Below, in pieces: positions 21,661-32,056 of a DNA stretch of 64,000 nucleotides. The notes under the pieces were generated by a model. That model worked only from the letters and a program-made list of their open reading frames with translations. It was not told the origin of the DNA and searched no databases. Source of the stretch: Cordylochernes scorpioides (Eukaryota; Arthropoda; Arachnida; Pseudoscorpiones; Chernetidae). The translations under genes were made by a program, and so were the position numbers. The stretch spans positions 19,501,205-19,565,204 of the forward strand of contig CP092874.1 of assembly GCA_030710605.1 (NCBI GenBank), given 5' to 3'. The first letter of the stretch is position 1. Each line of letters begins with the position of its first letter.

Positions 21661-22607
21661 GAATATTACCTCGTGGAAAATTAGGGAAGACAAAAACTTC
21701 AGGATGAGACAGCAATTTATTTAAGGCAAGAACAAACTATGAATGGGAAACAAAAGATAAGCCACGATGGAAATTTACAGAGTAGCAAAATATAAACATA
21801 AAAATGACCACTCTGTTAATAAAAAAATAATAAAATTAATAAATACTTTATTACAATATTATAATCCTTTTTTTGTGGCAAAGGTCAATTTTGCTTTTGT
21901 GTGTATGCTTTATTTTTTCTTCAAATATATATGTAAATACACTTAATGGAGTTGTACATTTTAGAAGCGATCAGTATATACCTCTTTTATTTCATATATA
22001 TTCTGGAATTAAAAAAAAAAAAAAACAATTTTAATTGATATTTAATCAGCAACGTTTAGTTGTCACGATCAGAAGATGTCAATCTCTTAATTTTTCCATT
22101 TGATATCTGGTACTTTCTTCCATTTGTTCAATTTTTCCAATAGATGGAACGATTTGTGTTTACGTTGTTTACAAAAACCACTCTTATATCATTGCAAAGA
22201 TAACAAATAGTTCATCACAAACAACAGCTGGGATTCTAGGCCTTTTTTTCAAAGAGGACCAAACACTACGTGTCCTAGTTATGCCTACGTATTTAGGAAC
22301 TTAATGAGGCACAATGATACCTAATCATTAACACCAGACATCTGATCGATATGTAAAAATCGATTCATCTTCTTTTATTGAAGATATTAAATACGTCGTT
22401 GTTTGATTGTTCCGATACTCTTTTTTTTTTTTTTTAATACTAGGACTCCTTGTTCTTAATATCACTCTGGGAGAATGTTTTTTATATGGGGCGATGGAAC
22501 AAAAAAGTTTTGATAACATTGTAATGAGGTTGATACCTTTTTAAATGTTTTTCTAACATGTGTGTGTATCTCGGGGCGATGTTACTCTAGAATGGTTTAC
22601 TCTACCT
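21661..22607. other. Non-coding repeats
   Basis: 21673-21830 is related to 10486-11110 (GTGGAAAATTAGG, GCAATTTATTTAAGGCAA, AGAGTAGCAAAATATAAACA). 22000-22600 is duplicated at 62090-63300, with AGCTGGGATTCTAGGCC and CATTAACACCAGACATCTGA. No gene found. Confidence 0.5.
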
Positions 22608-22915
22608 CCAGGGGTTCAGTGGAAGGATGGTCTAAACCGTTGGTTTTCGACCGCCACGACCCGGGTTCGATTCCCGCATTGAGCACCTTTTTTCTGATTA
22701 AAAAAAAAAAACACTCCAATGGCCCCCGATTCTTGCAAAAGTTTAACTCCACCAGCGAATGCAAGTAACCAAACGGAGCTCTGGCAGATTTGTAAGTGCA
22801 AAGTCGAACTGATTTTCAACATGTATAGATATGTAAGTACACTTACAGTAAAAAGCAGTCGTCTACTTCTACCCACCATGATTATCATGGCCTGTACCAC
22901 GTGTACTAGGGATAA
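22608..22915 (+). mobile_element. tRNA-derived SINE, best copy
   Basis: The head has an A-box-like GGTTCAGTGG and a perfect B box GGGTTCGATTCCC (22667-22679). The body reads CCCCGATTCTTGCAAAAG and AACCAAACGGAGCTCTGGCA. The tail (22815-22905) matches the 79-bp satellite (TTACAGTAAAAAGCAGTCG, ACCCACCATGATTATCATGG). TACCTCCA occurs at both edges as a short target duplication; the paralogous site at 63297 has the uninterrupted TACCTCCATCATG. It would have been transcribed by RNA polymerase III and moved with a LINE's machinery. Confidence 0.85.
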
Positions 22916-23027
22916 GCAAAAAAAACTATACCTCCATCATGTTAGAGGGATTTGAGAAGTTTAGTTGGTTGTATGTGATACGTTTCTATTATAAAGTGAA
23001 GATTAATAGTGAAAGTTAATACGTCCT

Positions 23028-23212
23028 GGAACCACTACCATCTTTACTGATCACGTTCTGGCATATCTCTGGCATAGAGATCCAACATGTCCTCATTGCC
23101 GGGAAGAGTCACAGACTGTGGATCACCTCCTCTTCTCCTGTCCAACTTCTGTACTACCCAGGCTACAGACACTGCTTGGAGTACAAGACTTCAGCTCTGC
23201 CCCTACTTCCTG
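23028..23212 (+). pseudogene. LINE ORF2 C-terminal fragment
   Basis: One frame reads TDHVLAYLWHRDPTCPHC, then REESQTVDHLLFSCP. The C-x2-C ... H-x4-C motif is the zinc-binding tail of jockey/R1/I-like LINE ORF2. The frame ends at a stop at 23212 shortly after. No reverse transcriptase remains. It is a different family from the fragments at 10696 and 45858, judging by the motif spacing and sequence. Confidence 0.65.
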
Positions 23213-23688
23213 ACTCAATCTGTAACTACCTGGTTCACCACAGCAATCTGTACCTTTTAAAAGCCATCAGTACATAACTCTTTTGTTTTTATATATATGT
23301 TCTGGAATTTAAAAAAAAAATCAATTTTAATTGATATTTATTCCGATAAATGGTACAAACAATCAGCAACGTTAATTTGTCACGATCAGGAAATGCCCCC
23401 TTTTCTTAATTTTTCCATCTGATATCTGGTACTTTCTTCCATTTGTTTAAGTTTTCCTATAGATGGAACGATTTGTGTTTACGTGGTTTACAACGTACTA
23501 GACTAGACTTATAGACTGTAGCTGTATAGCCCGGGTAGTTGGTGATTTATGCTCCAGATGCCCGAGTTACCTCTATTTTCTCTCTAGTGAAAGTTATATC
23601 CCTATATATAGTCACGACCGTCTTTCCTCATCGGCCTCTGTCACGGATGCGCGCGCACAGGGAGGTCACGTGCTCGCCGGCAGCCAAT

Positions 23689-23698
23689 AAAAAAAAAA
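23689..23698 (-). terminator. RNA polymerase III terminator of tRNA-Tyr
   Basis: Ten consecutive T on the minus strand, starting two bases past the tRNA discriminator base. Confidence 0.7.
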
Positions 23699-23699
23699 C

Positions 23700-23786
23700 T
23701 CCCTTGAGCCGGATTTGAACCAGCGACCTAAGGATCACCGTTGTAACATCTACAGTCCTCCGCTCTGCCAACTGAGCTATCGAGGG
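23700..23786 (-). tRNA. tRNA-Tyr (GTA) with intron
   Basis: 87 nt. Acceptor CCCTCGA pairs with TCAAGGG with one C-A mismatch; the D arm is GCTCAGTTGGCAGAGC. The anticodon loop CTGTAGA has GTA and is split by a 14-nt intron after the base next to the anticodon, where eukaryotic tRNA-Tyr introns lie. The T arm is GCTGGTTCAAATCCGGC. A- and B-box promoters are internal. Ten T residues follow directly (23698-23689), a strong RNA polymerase III stop. The truncated neighbour has the base that would restore the mismatch (TCGAGGG). It may be a working gene or a slightly decayed copy carried by a Helitron. Confidence 0.85.
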
Positions 23787-23956
23787 ATACAAACTGTATG
23801 AATAAGTTTACCTTATAAAGTCAACTAATCCTATTTCTACACAAAATGTACTCATACATATATTATATTATATTATATATATATAGTCACGACCGTCTTT
23901 CCTCATCGGCCTCTGTCACGGATGCGCGCGCACAGGGAGGTCACGTGCTCGCCGGC

Positions 23957-24014
23957 TCCCTCGAGCCGGATTTGAACCAGCGACCTAAGGATCACCGTTG
24001 TAACATCTACAGTC
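23957..24014 (-). pseudogene. Truncated tRNA-Tyr with intron
   Basis: Keeps the 3' acceptor TCGAGGG, T arm, anticodon loop and intron, but stops inside the anticodon stem, where it joins the Helitron 3' end. The 5' half with the A box is gone, so it cannot be processed as a tRNA. Confidence 0.85.
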
Positions 24015-24225
24015 GGGTAAAACACGGGCGTTGCCCGGGTCATTTGGCTAGTTTTATAAGAAATGCCACTTTATATTTAGATATCTTTAAAAGAAAAAAT
24101 AGAAGATGAAAAATTTCATGCTACTATAATTATTTTATTATTTTACAAAATTTGCATACATAGAGAGAGAATAGAGGTAACCCGGACTCCTGGAGCGTAA
24201 AACGCCAACTACCCGGACCCTATTT

Positions 24226-24494
24226 AAATACATACATACATACACATTATAAACCAAAGTTTTTTCATATATTTACATACCTTCGGTTATCTCAAATCAA
24301 AACAGAGTAATAATATATCACTGATATCTTTAAACAAAGCAAACAGATCAGTATGTTCTGTCTATATCTTCCTTCTTCTTTGTTGCTATTTATGTGAACC
24401 CGGAGTTTTACCTGTTTGGTTGACACTTTTTGTATGGAATTATCTCCATGGCCCCTACTTAATTTTTACATATCCAACCCGTTACTTACATTAT
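24226..24494. other. Leader of the 79-bp satellite
   Basis: 24345-24494 (TTCCTTCTTCTTTGTTG, GAACCCGGAGTTTTACCTGT, TGGAATTATCTCCATGGCCC) matches 63353-63460 just before the second satellite array, so it is the conserved left border of this satellite locus. Confidence 0.6.
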
Positions 24495-27138
24495 AGGCTG
24501 TCACAACCCTCTACCCACCATGGTTATCATGGCCTGGTACTACATGTGTAGACATGTGGTGTACTTACAGTACAAGCTGTCACAACCCTCTACCCACCAT
24601 GTTATCATGGCCTGGTACTACATGTGTAGACATGTGGTGTACTTACAGTACAAGCTGTCCCTCTACCCACCATGTTATCATAGTCTGGTACTACATGTGT
24701 AGACATGTGGTGTACTTACAGTACAAGCTGTCACAACCCTCTACCCACCATGGTTATCATGGCCTGGTACTACATGTGTAGACATGTGGTGTACTTACAG
24801 TACAAGCTGTCACAACCCTCTACCCACCATGTTATCATGGCCTGGTACTACATATGTAGACATGTGGTGTACTTACAGTACAAGCTGTCCCTCTACCCAC
24901 CATGTTATCATAGTCTGGTACTACATGTGTAGACATGTGGTGTACTTACAGTACAAGCTGTCACAACCCTCTACCCACCATGGTTATCATGGCCTGGTAC
25001 TACATGTGTAGACATGTGGTGTACTTACAGTACAAGCTGTCACAACCCTCTACCCACCATGTTATCATGGCCTGGTACTACATGTGTAGACATGTGGTGT
25101 ACTTACAGTACAAGCTGTCACAACCCTCTACCCACCATGGTTATCATGGCCTGGTACTACATATGTAGACATGTGGTGTACTTACAGTACAAGCTGTCAC
25201 AACCCTCTACCCACCATGTTATCATGGCCTGGTACTACATGTGTAGACATGTGGTGTACTTACAGTACAAGCTGTCCCTCTACCCACCATGTTATCATAG
25301 TCTGGTACTACATGTGTAGACATGTGGTGTACTTACAGTACAAGCTGTCACAACCCTCTACCCACCATGGTTATCATGGCCTGGTACTACATGTGTAGAC
25401 ATGTGGTGTACTTACAGTACAAGCTGTCACAACCCTCTACCCACCATGTTATCATGGCCTGGTACTACATGTGTAGACATGTGGTGTACTTACAGTACAA
25501 GCTGTCACAACCCTCTACCTAACATGTTTATCATGGCCTGGTACTACATGTGTAGACATGTGGTGTACTTACAGTACAAGCTGTCACAACCCTCTACCTA
25601 ACATGTTTATCATGGCCTGGTACTACATGTGTAGACATGTGGTGTACTTACAGTACAAGCTGTCACAACCCTCTACCCACCATGTTATCATGGCCTGGTA
25701 CTACATGTGTAGACATGTGGTGTACTTACAGTACAAGCTGTCACAACCCTCTACCCACCATGGTTATCATGGCCTGGTACTACATGTGTAGACATGTGGT
25801 GTACTTACAGTACAAGCTGTCACAACCCTCTACCTAACATGTTTATCATGGCCTGGTACTACATGTGTAGACATGTGGTGTACTTACAGTACAAGCTGTC
25901 ACAACCCTCTACCCACCATGTTATCATGGCCTGGTACTACATGTGTAGACATGTGGTGTACTTACAGTACAAGCTGTCACAGCCCTCTACCCACCATGGT
26001 TATCATGGCCTGGTACTACATGTGTAGACATGTGGTGTACTTACAGTACAAGCTGTCACAACCCTCTACACACCATAATTATCATGGCATGGTACTACAT
26101 GTGTAGACATGTGGTGTACTTACAGTACAAGCTGCCACAACCCTCTATCCACCATGATTATCATGGCCTGGTACTACATGTGTAGACATGTGGTGTACTT
26201 ACAGTACAAGCTGTCACAACCCTCTACCCACCATGTTATCATGGCATGGTACTACATGTGTAGACATGTGGTGTACTTACAGTACAAGCTGTCACAACCC
26301 TCTACCCACCATGATTATCATGTCTTGGTACTACATGTGTAGACATGTGGTGTACTTACAGTACAAGCTGTCACAACCCTCTACCCACCATGATTATCAT
26401 GGCCTGGTACTACATGTGTAGACATGTGGTGTACTTACAGTACAAGCTGTCACAACCCTCTACCCACCATGATTATCATGGCCTGGTACTACATGTGTAG
26501 ACATGTGGTGTACTTACAGTACAAGCTGTCACAACCCTCTACCCACCATGTTATCATGGCATGGTACTACATGTGTAGACATGTGGTGTACTTACAGTAC
26601 AAGCTGTCACAACCCTCTACCCACCATGATTATCATGGCCTGGTACTACATGTGTAGACATGTGGTGTACTTACAGTACAAGCTGCCACAACCCTCTATC
26701 CACCATGATTATCATGGCCTGGTACTACATGTGTAGACATGTGGTGTACTTACAGTACAAGCTGCCACAACCCTCTATCCACCATGATTATCATGGCCTG
26801 GTACTACATGTGTAGACATGTGGTGTACTTACAGTACAAGCTGTCACAACCCTCTACACACCATGATTATCATGGCCTGGTACTACATGTGTAGACATGT
26901 GGTGTACTTACAGTACAAGCTGTCACAACCCTCTACCCACCATGGTTATCATGGCCTGGTACTACATGTGTAGACATGTGGTGTACTTACAGTACAAGCT
27001 GTCACAACCCTCTACCTACCATGATTATCATGGCCTGGTACTACATGTGTAGACATGTGGTGTACTTACAGTACAAGCTGTCACAACCCTCTACCCACCA
27101 TGGTTATCATGGCCTGGTACTACATGTGTAGACATGTG
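24495..27138 (+). repeat. 79-bp satellite array, left part
   Basis: About 33 units of TGTAGACATGTGGTGTACTT, ACAGTACAAGCTGTCACAAC and CCTCTACCCACCATGGTTAT, CATGGCCTGGTACTACA. Length variants of 72, 78 and 79 bp occur, and groups of variants repeat together (the short CTGTCCCTCTACC form recurs near 24650, 24890 and 25270). The unit resembles the 3' tail of the SINE at 22608. Interrupted at 27139 by a retrotransposon. Confidence 0.97.
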
Positions 27139-27160
27139 ACAATTGACAATTAAAACATAC

Positions 27161-27166
27161 TTTATT
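27161..27166 (-). promoter_or_regulatory. Polyadenylation signal of the ORF1 element
   Basis: AATAAA on the minus strand, 33 bases downstream of the ORF1 stop and about 22 bases before the element's 3' end. The relative at 63.78 kb has the same signal at the same distance. Confidence 0.7.
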
Positions 27167-27198
27167 GACACTCGTCAATAGTTACATTCAATCAAGAA

Positions 27199-29277
27199 TT
27201 AATGGGATTTACAGATTAGGGGGGGGGGGAGCATTTCGCTGAGTATGCGCAGGCCCTCACGCACAAAGGGATCCGAGCTCCGAGCGCGCTCAGATGCAGC
27301 GCTGACGATCCCGGCAAGAGTGGTTCTCTTCTGAGTGGAGAGGCGCCTGAGGAGAGGTTCCCTATCGTCGGGGAAAATAATTGCCTCTACGATGTCACCC
27401 TCAGTGACTCCGATATCGGATAAAGTCTCCAAGTAGCGCTCATCGCTTAATTCATAAATTATGTCATTTGCCTGGTCGTAGCAGGCATCAATGAACTCGG
27501 TAGACAGTGGAGGTGGAGGTGTCGCGATGTCCGGCGACGTCTTTTCCCCGTGGAGAGCGGGTGGTGTTGGCTTAGCAGGCCAAGGCGCAGGCAGTGTGGG
27601 TGTTGGAGGCACTGCTGGTGTTGTCCTGAGCTCGGCCTTGACTTGTCCGAGGACCTTATATAAATTAGAGGTGTGTCCGGGCTTCAGGTCCAGAATTTGA
27701 CCGATCAGGCCGACGAGGGCGTCGCACTGCGGAGGCGACAGGAGGGGTCCCTTCCTCTGCGCCTTGGTCCTCGAGGAGAGGAGGTCCAGGACCTCCTCCC
27801 GCCCAAGACCAAGGGCGTCCGTCTTAGCGAATGACACGCTGGGGAGCCCCTCGATGAAAGCATCGAGGTCGACTCTCGTAGCGTTTTTTGCCGATGACGT
27901 GGAGGACGCAAAGGTCTCCTCCACGATGGACATCTCCACGTCCGGAGTTGGGGCCGCAGGCTCGCGACTCCCAGGTGTTTGCAGGGACGGAGCAGGGGTC
28001 ACTGGTGGAGGGGCAGGAGGCGTCTCCTCCATAGGAAAGGCTGGGGCCGCTGGTGGAGATGGCCGAGGTGCGGATGAGTGGAGCGCAGCTCGGGCCACGG
28101 GAGGAGCGCTGCAAACCTCCATGGCTGGATTGGAGGGTGTCGGCGCAGGAGGCTGGGCTGCTGACCGCTGAGGCGGTGCAGGGGTGGTCGGTGGTGGGAC
28201 GCCAGCAGGAGTGGTCGGTGGGGCCGTTCTGGTGTTGTTGGCCAGCCCTGCAAGCAGGGGGCAGATGGCCCTCCGATGCCCTTGTCCGTGGCACCTGGAA
28301 CATCTGATGCCCGAGGACAGGTACGCAGGCCAGGCTTGGCCTTTGATGTTGATGTCAAGGCGGGTTGGAAGCCTCTCGATGGTGATCCCCTCATGTAGGG
28401 TGATGAAGACGTCACGCCGGCCATCGACGTAGACGTAGGGGCCCGCCTTCATCTGCTTAGGGGCGATGGACGTAACCCGCCCATATGGAGAGAGGGCGGT
28501 GATGACAGCAGAGTCCGCCACAAAGAAGGGGAGGTTACCCACTGTAATCCTTTCCGCTCTTTTGCGGAAAGGGAATGCTCTGAGGAGTGTTCCCTCAACC
28601 TCGAGGCCCTCACTTATGAGGCGCTCGGCCAGGCCTCTGTTGGTCAGTCCCAGGAGCTGGTGGCCGTTCACCTTGGTGATCTGGATGACTCCGGCAGTTC
28701 CTCCGAGCATCCTGTCCAGTGCCCTAAGGTAGTGGAAGGGCTCCAGTTCGGGGCTGTGTTCGATGTACACACAGTGTTCCTCGGAGGAGGACGCCTGCCG
28801 CGCCCTGGCTTCCGCGATGTGTGTTCTGGTGACCCTGATCTCTTGGGCCCGCGGCACCGAACCCGCCGATGGTTGAGGTCGGCGAATGGTCCTAGAGCCT
28901 CCGGGATTGGAGGATGGTGCAGCCGCCGTAGGCGAGTTTGCCGAGCCACGGCGCCTCTTCCTACCCTGGACGAGGGTAAATCCTTCCTCAGCTCCAGGAT
29001 TCACCTCTTCTGTGATGTCAGCCCAGTTTCTCCGGACTTGAGCAGCGGCGTCAGAAGTTGGAATAGCCGCAAGGTCGACCGGCGCGGCAGAATTTGCATC
29101 CTGGCTGCCGGCGGAGGGATTTACATAGTTTTGATTTTTAGTCAAAGCTATTGGATTTTTGTTCTGCAAAACATCTTTTGCTGTTATTTCCGCACTGGGC
29201 TGTGCTTTAGAGCCGAGCCTTACAGGCTTGTCTTCGGCTTTTGACGGGCTTTCAGCCCGTGCCAAATTCGTCGCCAT
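27199..29277 (-). CDS. Retrotransposon ORF1 (Gag-like) protein, 692 aa
   Basis: Nucleic-acid-binding ORF1 protein that would package the element RNA. From the N terminus: a polar region ending in the basic stretch GFTLVQGRKRRRG (about 100-112); a fold around 170-235; an RRM-like segment at 243-314 (RITVGNLPFFVADSAVITAL); a CCHC zinc knuckle CSRCHGQGHRRAIC at 326-339; a long proline-rich linker; and a C-terminal domain ending near SERARSSDPFVREGLRILSE. The frame opens upstream to 29385, but its first residues (MTACTVSTPHVYT) are translated satellite. I therefore place the start at the ATG 29277, inside the element. The closest neighbour is the partial relative at 63856. The clade is uncertain because no reverse transcriptase is present. 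Confidence 0.85.
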   Translation of the reverse strand: MATNLARAESPSKAEDKPVRLGSKAQPSAEITAKDVLQNKNPIALTKNQNYVNPSAGSQDANSAAPVDLAAIPTSDAAAQVRRNWADITEEVNPGAEEGFTLVQGRKRRRGSANSPTAAAPSSNPGGSRTIRRPQPSAGSVPRAQEIRVTRTHIAEARARQASSSEEHCVYIEHSPELEPFHYLRALDRMLGGTAGVIQITKVNGHQLLGLTNRGLAERLISEGLEVEGTLLRAFPFRKRAERITVGNLPFFVADSAVITALSPYGRVTSIAPKQMKAGPYVYVDGRRDVFITLHEGITIERLPTRLDINIKGQAWPAYLSSGIRCSRCHGQGHRRAICPLLAGLANNTRTAPPTTPAGVPPPTTPAPPQRSAAQPPAPTPSNPAMEVCSAPPVARAALHSSAPRPSPPAAPAFPMEETPPAPPPVTPAPSLQTPGSREPAAPTPDVEMSIVEETFASSTSSAKNATRVDLDAFIEGLPSVSFAKTDALGLGREEVLDLLSSRTKAQRKGPLLSPPQCDALVGLIGQILDLKPGHTSNLYKVLGQVKAELRTTPAVPPTPTLPAPWPAKPTPPALHGEKTSPDIATPPPPLSTEFIDACYDQANDIIYELSDERYLETLSDIGVTEGDIVEAIIFPDDREPLLRRLSTQKRTTLAGIVSAASERARSSDPFVREGLRILSEMLPPPLICKSH

Positions 29278-29347
29278 CCGCGACGTTATTCCGCTCGCCA
29301 GAGGCGAAAAACTCGGGAGCTCGCGCGACGCGTGGCCGCACGGCCGA

Positions 29348-29825
29348 GTGTAGACATGTGGTGTACTTACAGTACAAGCTGTCACAACCCTCTACCCACC
29401 ATGGTTATCATGGCCTGGTACTACATGTGTAGACATGTGGTGTACTTACAGTACAAGCTGTCACAACCCTCTACACACCATGATTATCATGTCTTGGTAC
29501 TACATGTGTAGACATGTGGTGTACTTACAGTACAAGCTGTCACAACCCTCTACACACCATGATTATCATGTCTTGGTACTACATGTGTAGACATGTGGTG
29601 TACTTACAGTACAAGCTGCCACAACCCTCTACACACCATGATTATCATGGCCTGGTACTACATGTGTAGACATGTGGTGTACTTACAGTACAAGCTGTCA
29701 CAACCCTCTATCCACCATGATTATCATGGCCTGGTACTACATGTGTAGACATGTGGTGTACTTACAGTACAAGCTGCCACAACCCTCTATCCACCATGAT
29801 TATCATGGTCTTTTACTACATATTT
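29348..29825 (+). repeat. 79-bp satellite array, right part
   Basis: About six more units, continuing in phase after the retrotransposon. Units here mostly carry ACACACCATGATTATCATG. The array ends at CATGGTCTTTTACTACATAT. Confidence 0.95.
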
Positions 29826-30239
29826 AGCGTGCAATACAACTCTAGTATAACAGAACACCCAGTGTAGTTATATCCTCATAAAACAAACTATATCCCGGGG
29901 ATCTGAGCCAAACCAAGGACACGGAGATAAGACCCGAGTGGCACCAGACAACAGGAATGAGAACAACTTCCCTCGGGCCGTCATCAACGATGTAACCAAT
30001 CAATCAAACCTCAATAACACAACATTATACAGTACCTGCCATTGTACGGCCTGCTACATATGTGCATATATCTCTCACCATGTGGTCCTTACATTGACAT
30101 TACACCTTTTTTTATATAACTCAAATTACACACGCACATAAAAACAGAAATAATGTAATATATTTTCCTCAATATATAATAAGTATTTTAAAAATATGTA
30201 TATAATAATGTGTATATAAAAATTGTATTTATTATTAAG
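29826..30239. other. Unassigned segment
   Basis: 29880-30060 is GC-richer and its plus frame has NFPRAVINDV, faintly like the end of some LINE ORF2 proteins, but too short to call. The rest is AT-rich. No clear element borders. Confidence 0.3.
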
Positions 30240-30350
30240 TTGTTAACGTGATAATCCTGTTGAAGGACTGACAAGTCCGAAAGCTTGAAAATGAAAAGTT
30301 GCATAAGAAACTTAACCCTGGAAGCTTCATTTATTTTATAATAATATAAA
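30240..30350 (+). mobile_element. Penelope-like terminus, type GGACTGACAAGTCC
   Basis: TGATAATCCTGTTGAAGGAC, then TGACAAGTCCGAAAGCTTG, then CTTAACCCTGGAAGCTTCA. An almost identical copy is at 37206-37303. The hairpin GGACT-GACA-AGTCC plus GAAAGCTTG follows the pattern near the GIY-YIG fragment. Confidence 0.45.
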
Positions 30351-30382
30351 ACTTGTAATATGATACACTAGCGCGCCATCTG

Positions 30383-30575
30383 TTATCGAAATTCGAAACT
30401 ATTTTAAAGGCGTTAGATTCTTTTTGAAATTAAACAATTTCTACTGCCCTTACTGCAATGGAAAAATTAATAGGAGGGCCTGGCTTATTAATGTTTCCAT
30501 TGCAGTAAGGGCAGTAGAAATTGTTTAATTTCAAAAAGAATCTAATGCCTTTAAAATAGTTTCGAATTTTGATAA
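30383..30575. mobile_element. FB1 foldback element, well preserved
   Basis: Arms 30383-30466 and 30494-30575 are nearly perfect complements over about 83 bp (ATCGAAATTCGAAACTATTT ... ACTGCCCTTACTGCAATGGA). The loop holds AGGAGGGCCTGGCTTATT. No coding sequence. Confidence 0.85.
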
Positions 30576-30851
30576 AAACTTGTCATAAACAAACTCTGTC
30601 TAGAGCTAAATCTGTTTTTAAGAAACTTAAACCATTCTGGCTACTTATAGCACAGGTATTTATATCAAACCGTAGTACAGTAATATGTGCCAAAAGAGGC
30701 ACCTCTCCCTTTGAAATTACATAAAAAACAATGTATTCTGTTTTCACCCCAGTATAGAACGTTATGGTGGTATTGAAGAATGTGTCATAACATCAGTTTG
30801 TCCGAATTTACCAAAACTGATGTTTTAGCATTTTATTCATCACCATTTTAA

Positions 30852-31297
30852 TGTATAGATGGAAATTTTGCCGGGAGGAAATTGATCTAAAGAGACAAGG
30901 GTCGCCTCTCCCGTCAAAAAAGACGTCTTAAAACCAGACGCCATCTATTGACCGTCGCTGCAAACTAGCGGCCTCGGGTCGGTGACAAAGCCACAACACC
31001 ATCTATATTTTAGTCATAGGTATGGCCCAGCCACTTTGCCAGCTAAACACCTCTTTGGCAGATTGTCAAGATTCCATGAGACCCCGTGTGGATCTCATGG
31101 AATAAAATCCAGCCTAGACTGACGAGGGCCATTAGCCCGAAACCATGGTCTCTAGGTGGACGCTTTTCAGTTTGCCAAAGCTGGTGTTGTGGCTTTGTCA
31201 CCGACCCGAGGCCGCTAGTTTGTGGCGACGGTCAATAGATGTCGTCTGGTTTTAGACGTCTATTTTGACGGGAGAGGCGACCCTTGTCTCTTCAGTT
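30852..31297. mobile_element. FB2 foldback element, nearly complete
   Basis: Outer arms with GATCTAAAGAGACAAGGGTC, GCCTCTCCCGTCAAAA, and ACGCCATCTATTGACCGTCG against their complements at 31180-31295. The centre contains CATGAGACCCCGTGTGGATC and its inverted counterpart. About 445 bp; non-autonomous. Other copies: 42955-43300, 50540-50755, 52800-53290. Confidence 0.8.
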
Positions 31298-31382
31298 ACA
31301 TTTTAGGTGTGTTGACAAAAATGTTATTTCATTCAAATATGTACTTTTTCTCTAACATATTAGCATATCGAAAATATATTTA

Positions 31383-31577
31383 TTAAGAGCTCATTATGGA
31401 CGTAACAACGGCTCTGTAGCCATGGCAGAGATCTCCTACGTCATCCAGGGACATGACGTTGGTCTCCTGCAGAAAGCAGATGTCGATCTCATACTCCTTG
31501 AGAAAACAGCAGAGCTGAATTCTCCGGCGAAGAGCGGCGATGCCGCGCGTGTTCAGGGTCGCAATTCGGAAAGCCAT
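31383..31577 (-). pseudogene. LINE ORF2 N-terminal endonuclease fragment
   Basis: MAFRIATLNTRGIAA followed by LKEYEIDICFLQETNV is the start of an APE-type endonuclease domain: the N in LNTRG and the E in LQET are its first metal-binding residues. The frame then runs 18 residues and ends at a stop, with the rest of the endonuclease and all of the reverse transcriptase missing. No target duplication found. It could belong to the same family as the ORF1 element at 27139, since both lie on the minus strand and are GC-rich, but nothing proves this. Confidence 0.75.
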
Positions 31578-32056
31578 CACCGTTGGGGCAGGAGCGCGCA
31601 CCTGTGCATCTTCGCTGATCGAGAGAGAGAGAGGCCATTGTAGATAAATAGTTTTGTGTAGAAATTTCTGTGTATATTTTCTACGCTAATTTGGACGATA
31701 GACGTTTTAACTATTAAGTTAAATTTTTCAATATTTTGACGAGAATAATAGTGATTCCCGAAAATTTGATCCATTTTTAGAATTTATAGAACTGTGCTCT
31801 TTTGAGCTTTAATGGTTTTATTTCATTTCATTTGTAATTGAATCTGTGTTTAAACAGACAACCTGTTATAGAAGATGGACGTTCCGAATTTCCTAAAACT
31901 GATGTTGCGGCTTTATCTAATGACTCTCAATTAGAGTGAGATTTAATATAAACATGATGCATTAGTGCGCCATCTGTTATCATAAATTTAAACTATTTAT
32001 GACGACGTTTATGTTTCTTTTATAATAAAACAATTTCAACTGCCCTTACTTTAACG

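Larger units (their letters stand above)
23599..24051 (+). mobile_element. Helitron carrying tRNA-Tyr sequence
   Basis: Starts A|TCCCTATATATAGTCACGAC and ends with hairpin CACGGGCGTTGCCCGGG, TCATTTGG and CTAG|T. About 85 bp of the 5' region, including the CACGTGCTCGCCGGC segment, is repeated at 23878-23955. The first half carries a whole tRNA-Tyr gene and the second a truncated one joined directly to the Helitron 3' end. It has no Rep/helicase gene, so it depends on another element. Confidence 0.78.
23525..24225. mobile_element. Inverted flanks enclosing a Helitron
   Basis: About 62 bp starting CCCGGGTAGTTGGTGATTTA and ending CTCTATTTTCTCTCT at 23527-23588 recurs inverted at 24163-24225. The Helitron 23599-24051 lies between them. 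A single arm of this type is also next to the FB1 at 7975. Confidence 0.5.
27139..29347 (-). mobile_element. ORF1-only non-LTR-type retrotransposon inserted in satellite
   Basis: 2209 bp of GC-rich sequence in AT-rich surroundings. The satellite sequence GTGTAGACATGTG appears on both sides (27126-27138, 29348-29360), consistent with a 13-bp target duplication, although in a tandem array this cannot be told from adjacent units. One long ORF fills it; an AATAAA and a TTTTAATTGTCAATTGT end follow. There is no reverse transcriptase, so it either lost ORF2 or relies on a partner. A divergent relative sits at the same unit position at 63757. Confidence 0.85.

Noticed and set aside
24520-26736. Many overlapping 60-100-codon frames with MWCTYSTSCHNPLPTM
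   Set aside because: Translated 79-bp satellite; no start context, no family and the reading frame rotates with every unit.
27764-29244. Plus-strand frames of 80-194 codons
   Set aside because: Shadows of the GC-rich ORF1 on the minus strand.
24495-29825. Repeat array considered as CRISPR-like
   Set aside because: Units are uniform tandem copies without unique spacers, in an animal genome and without cas genes.
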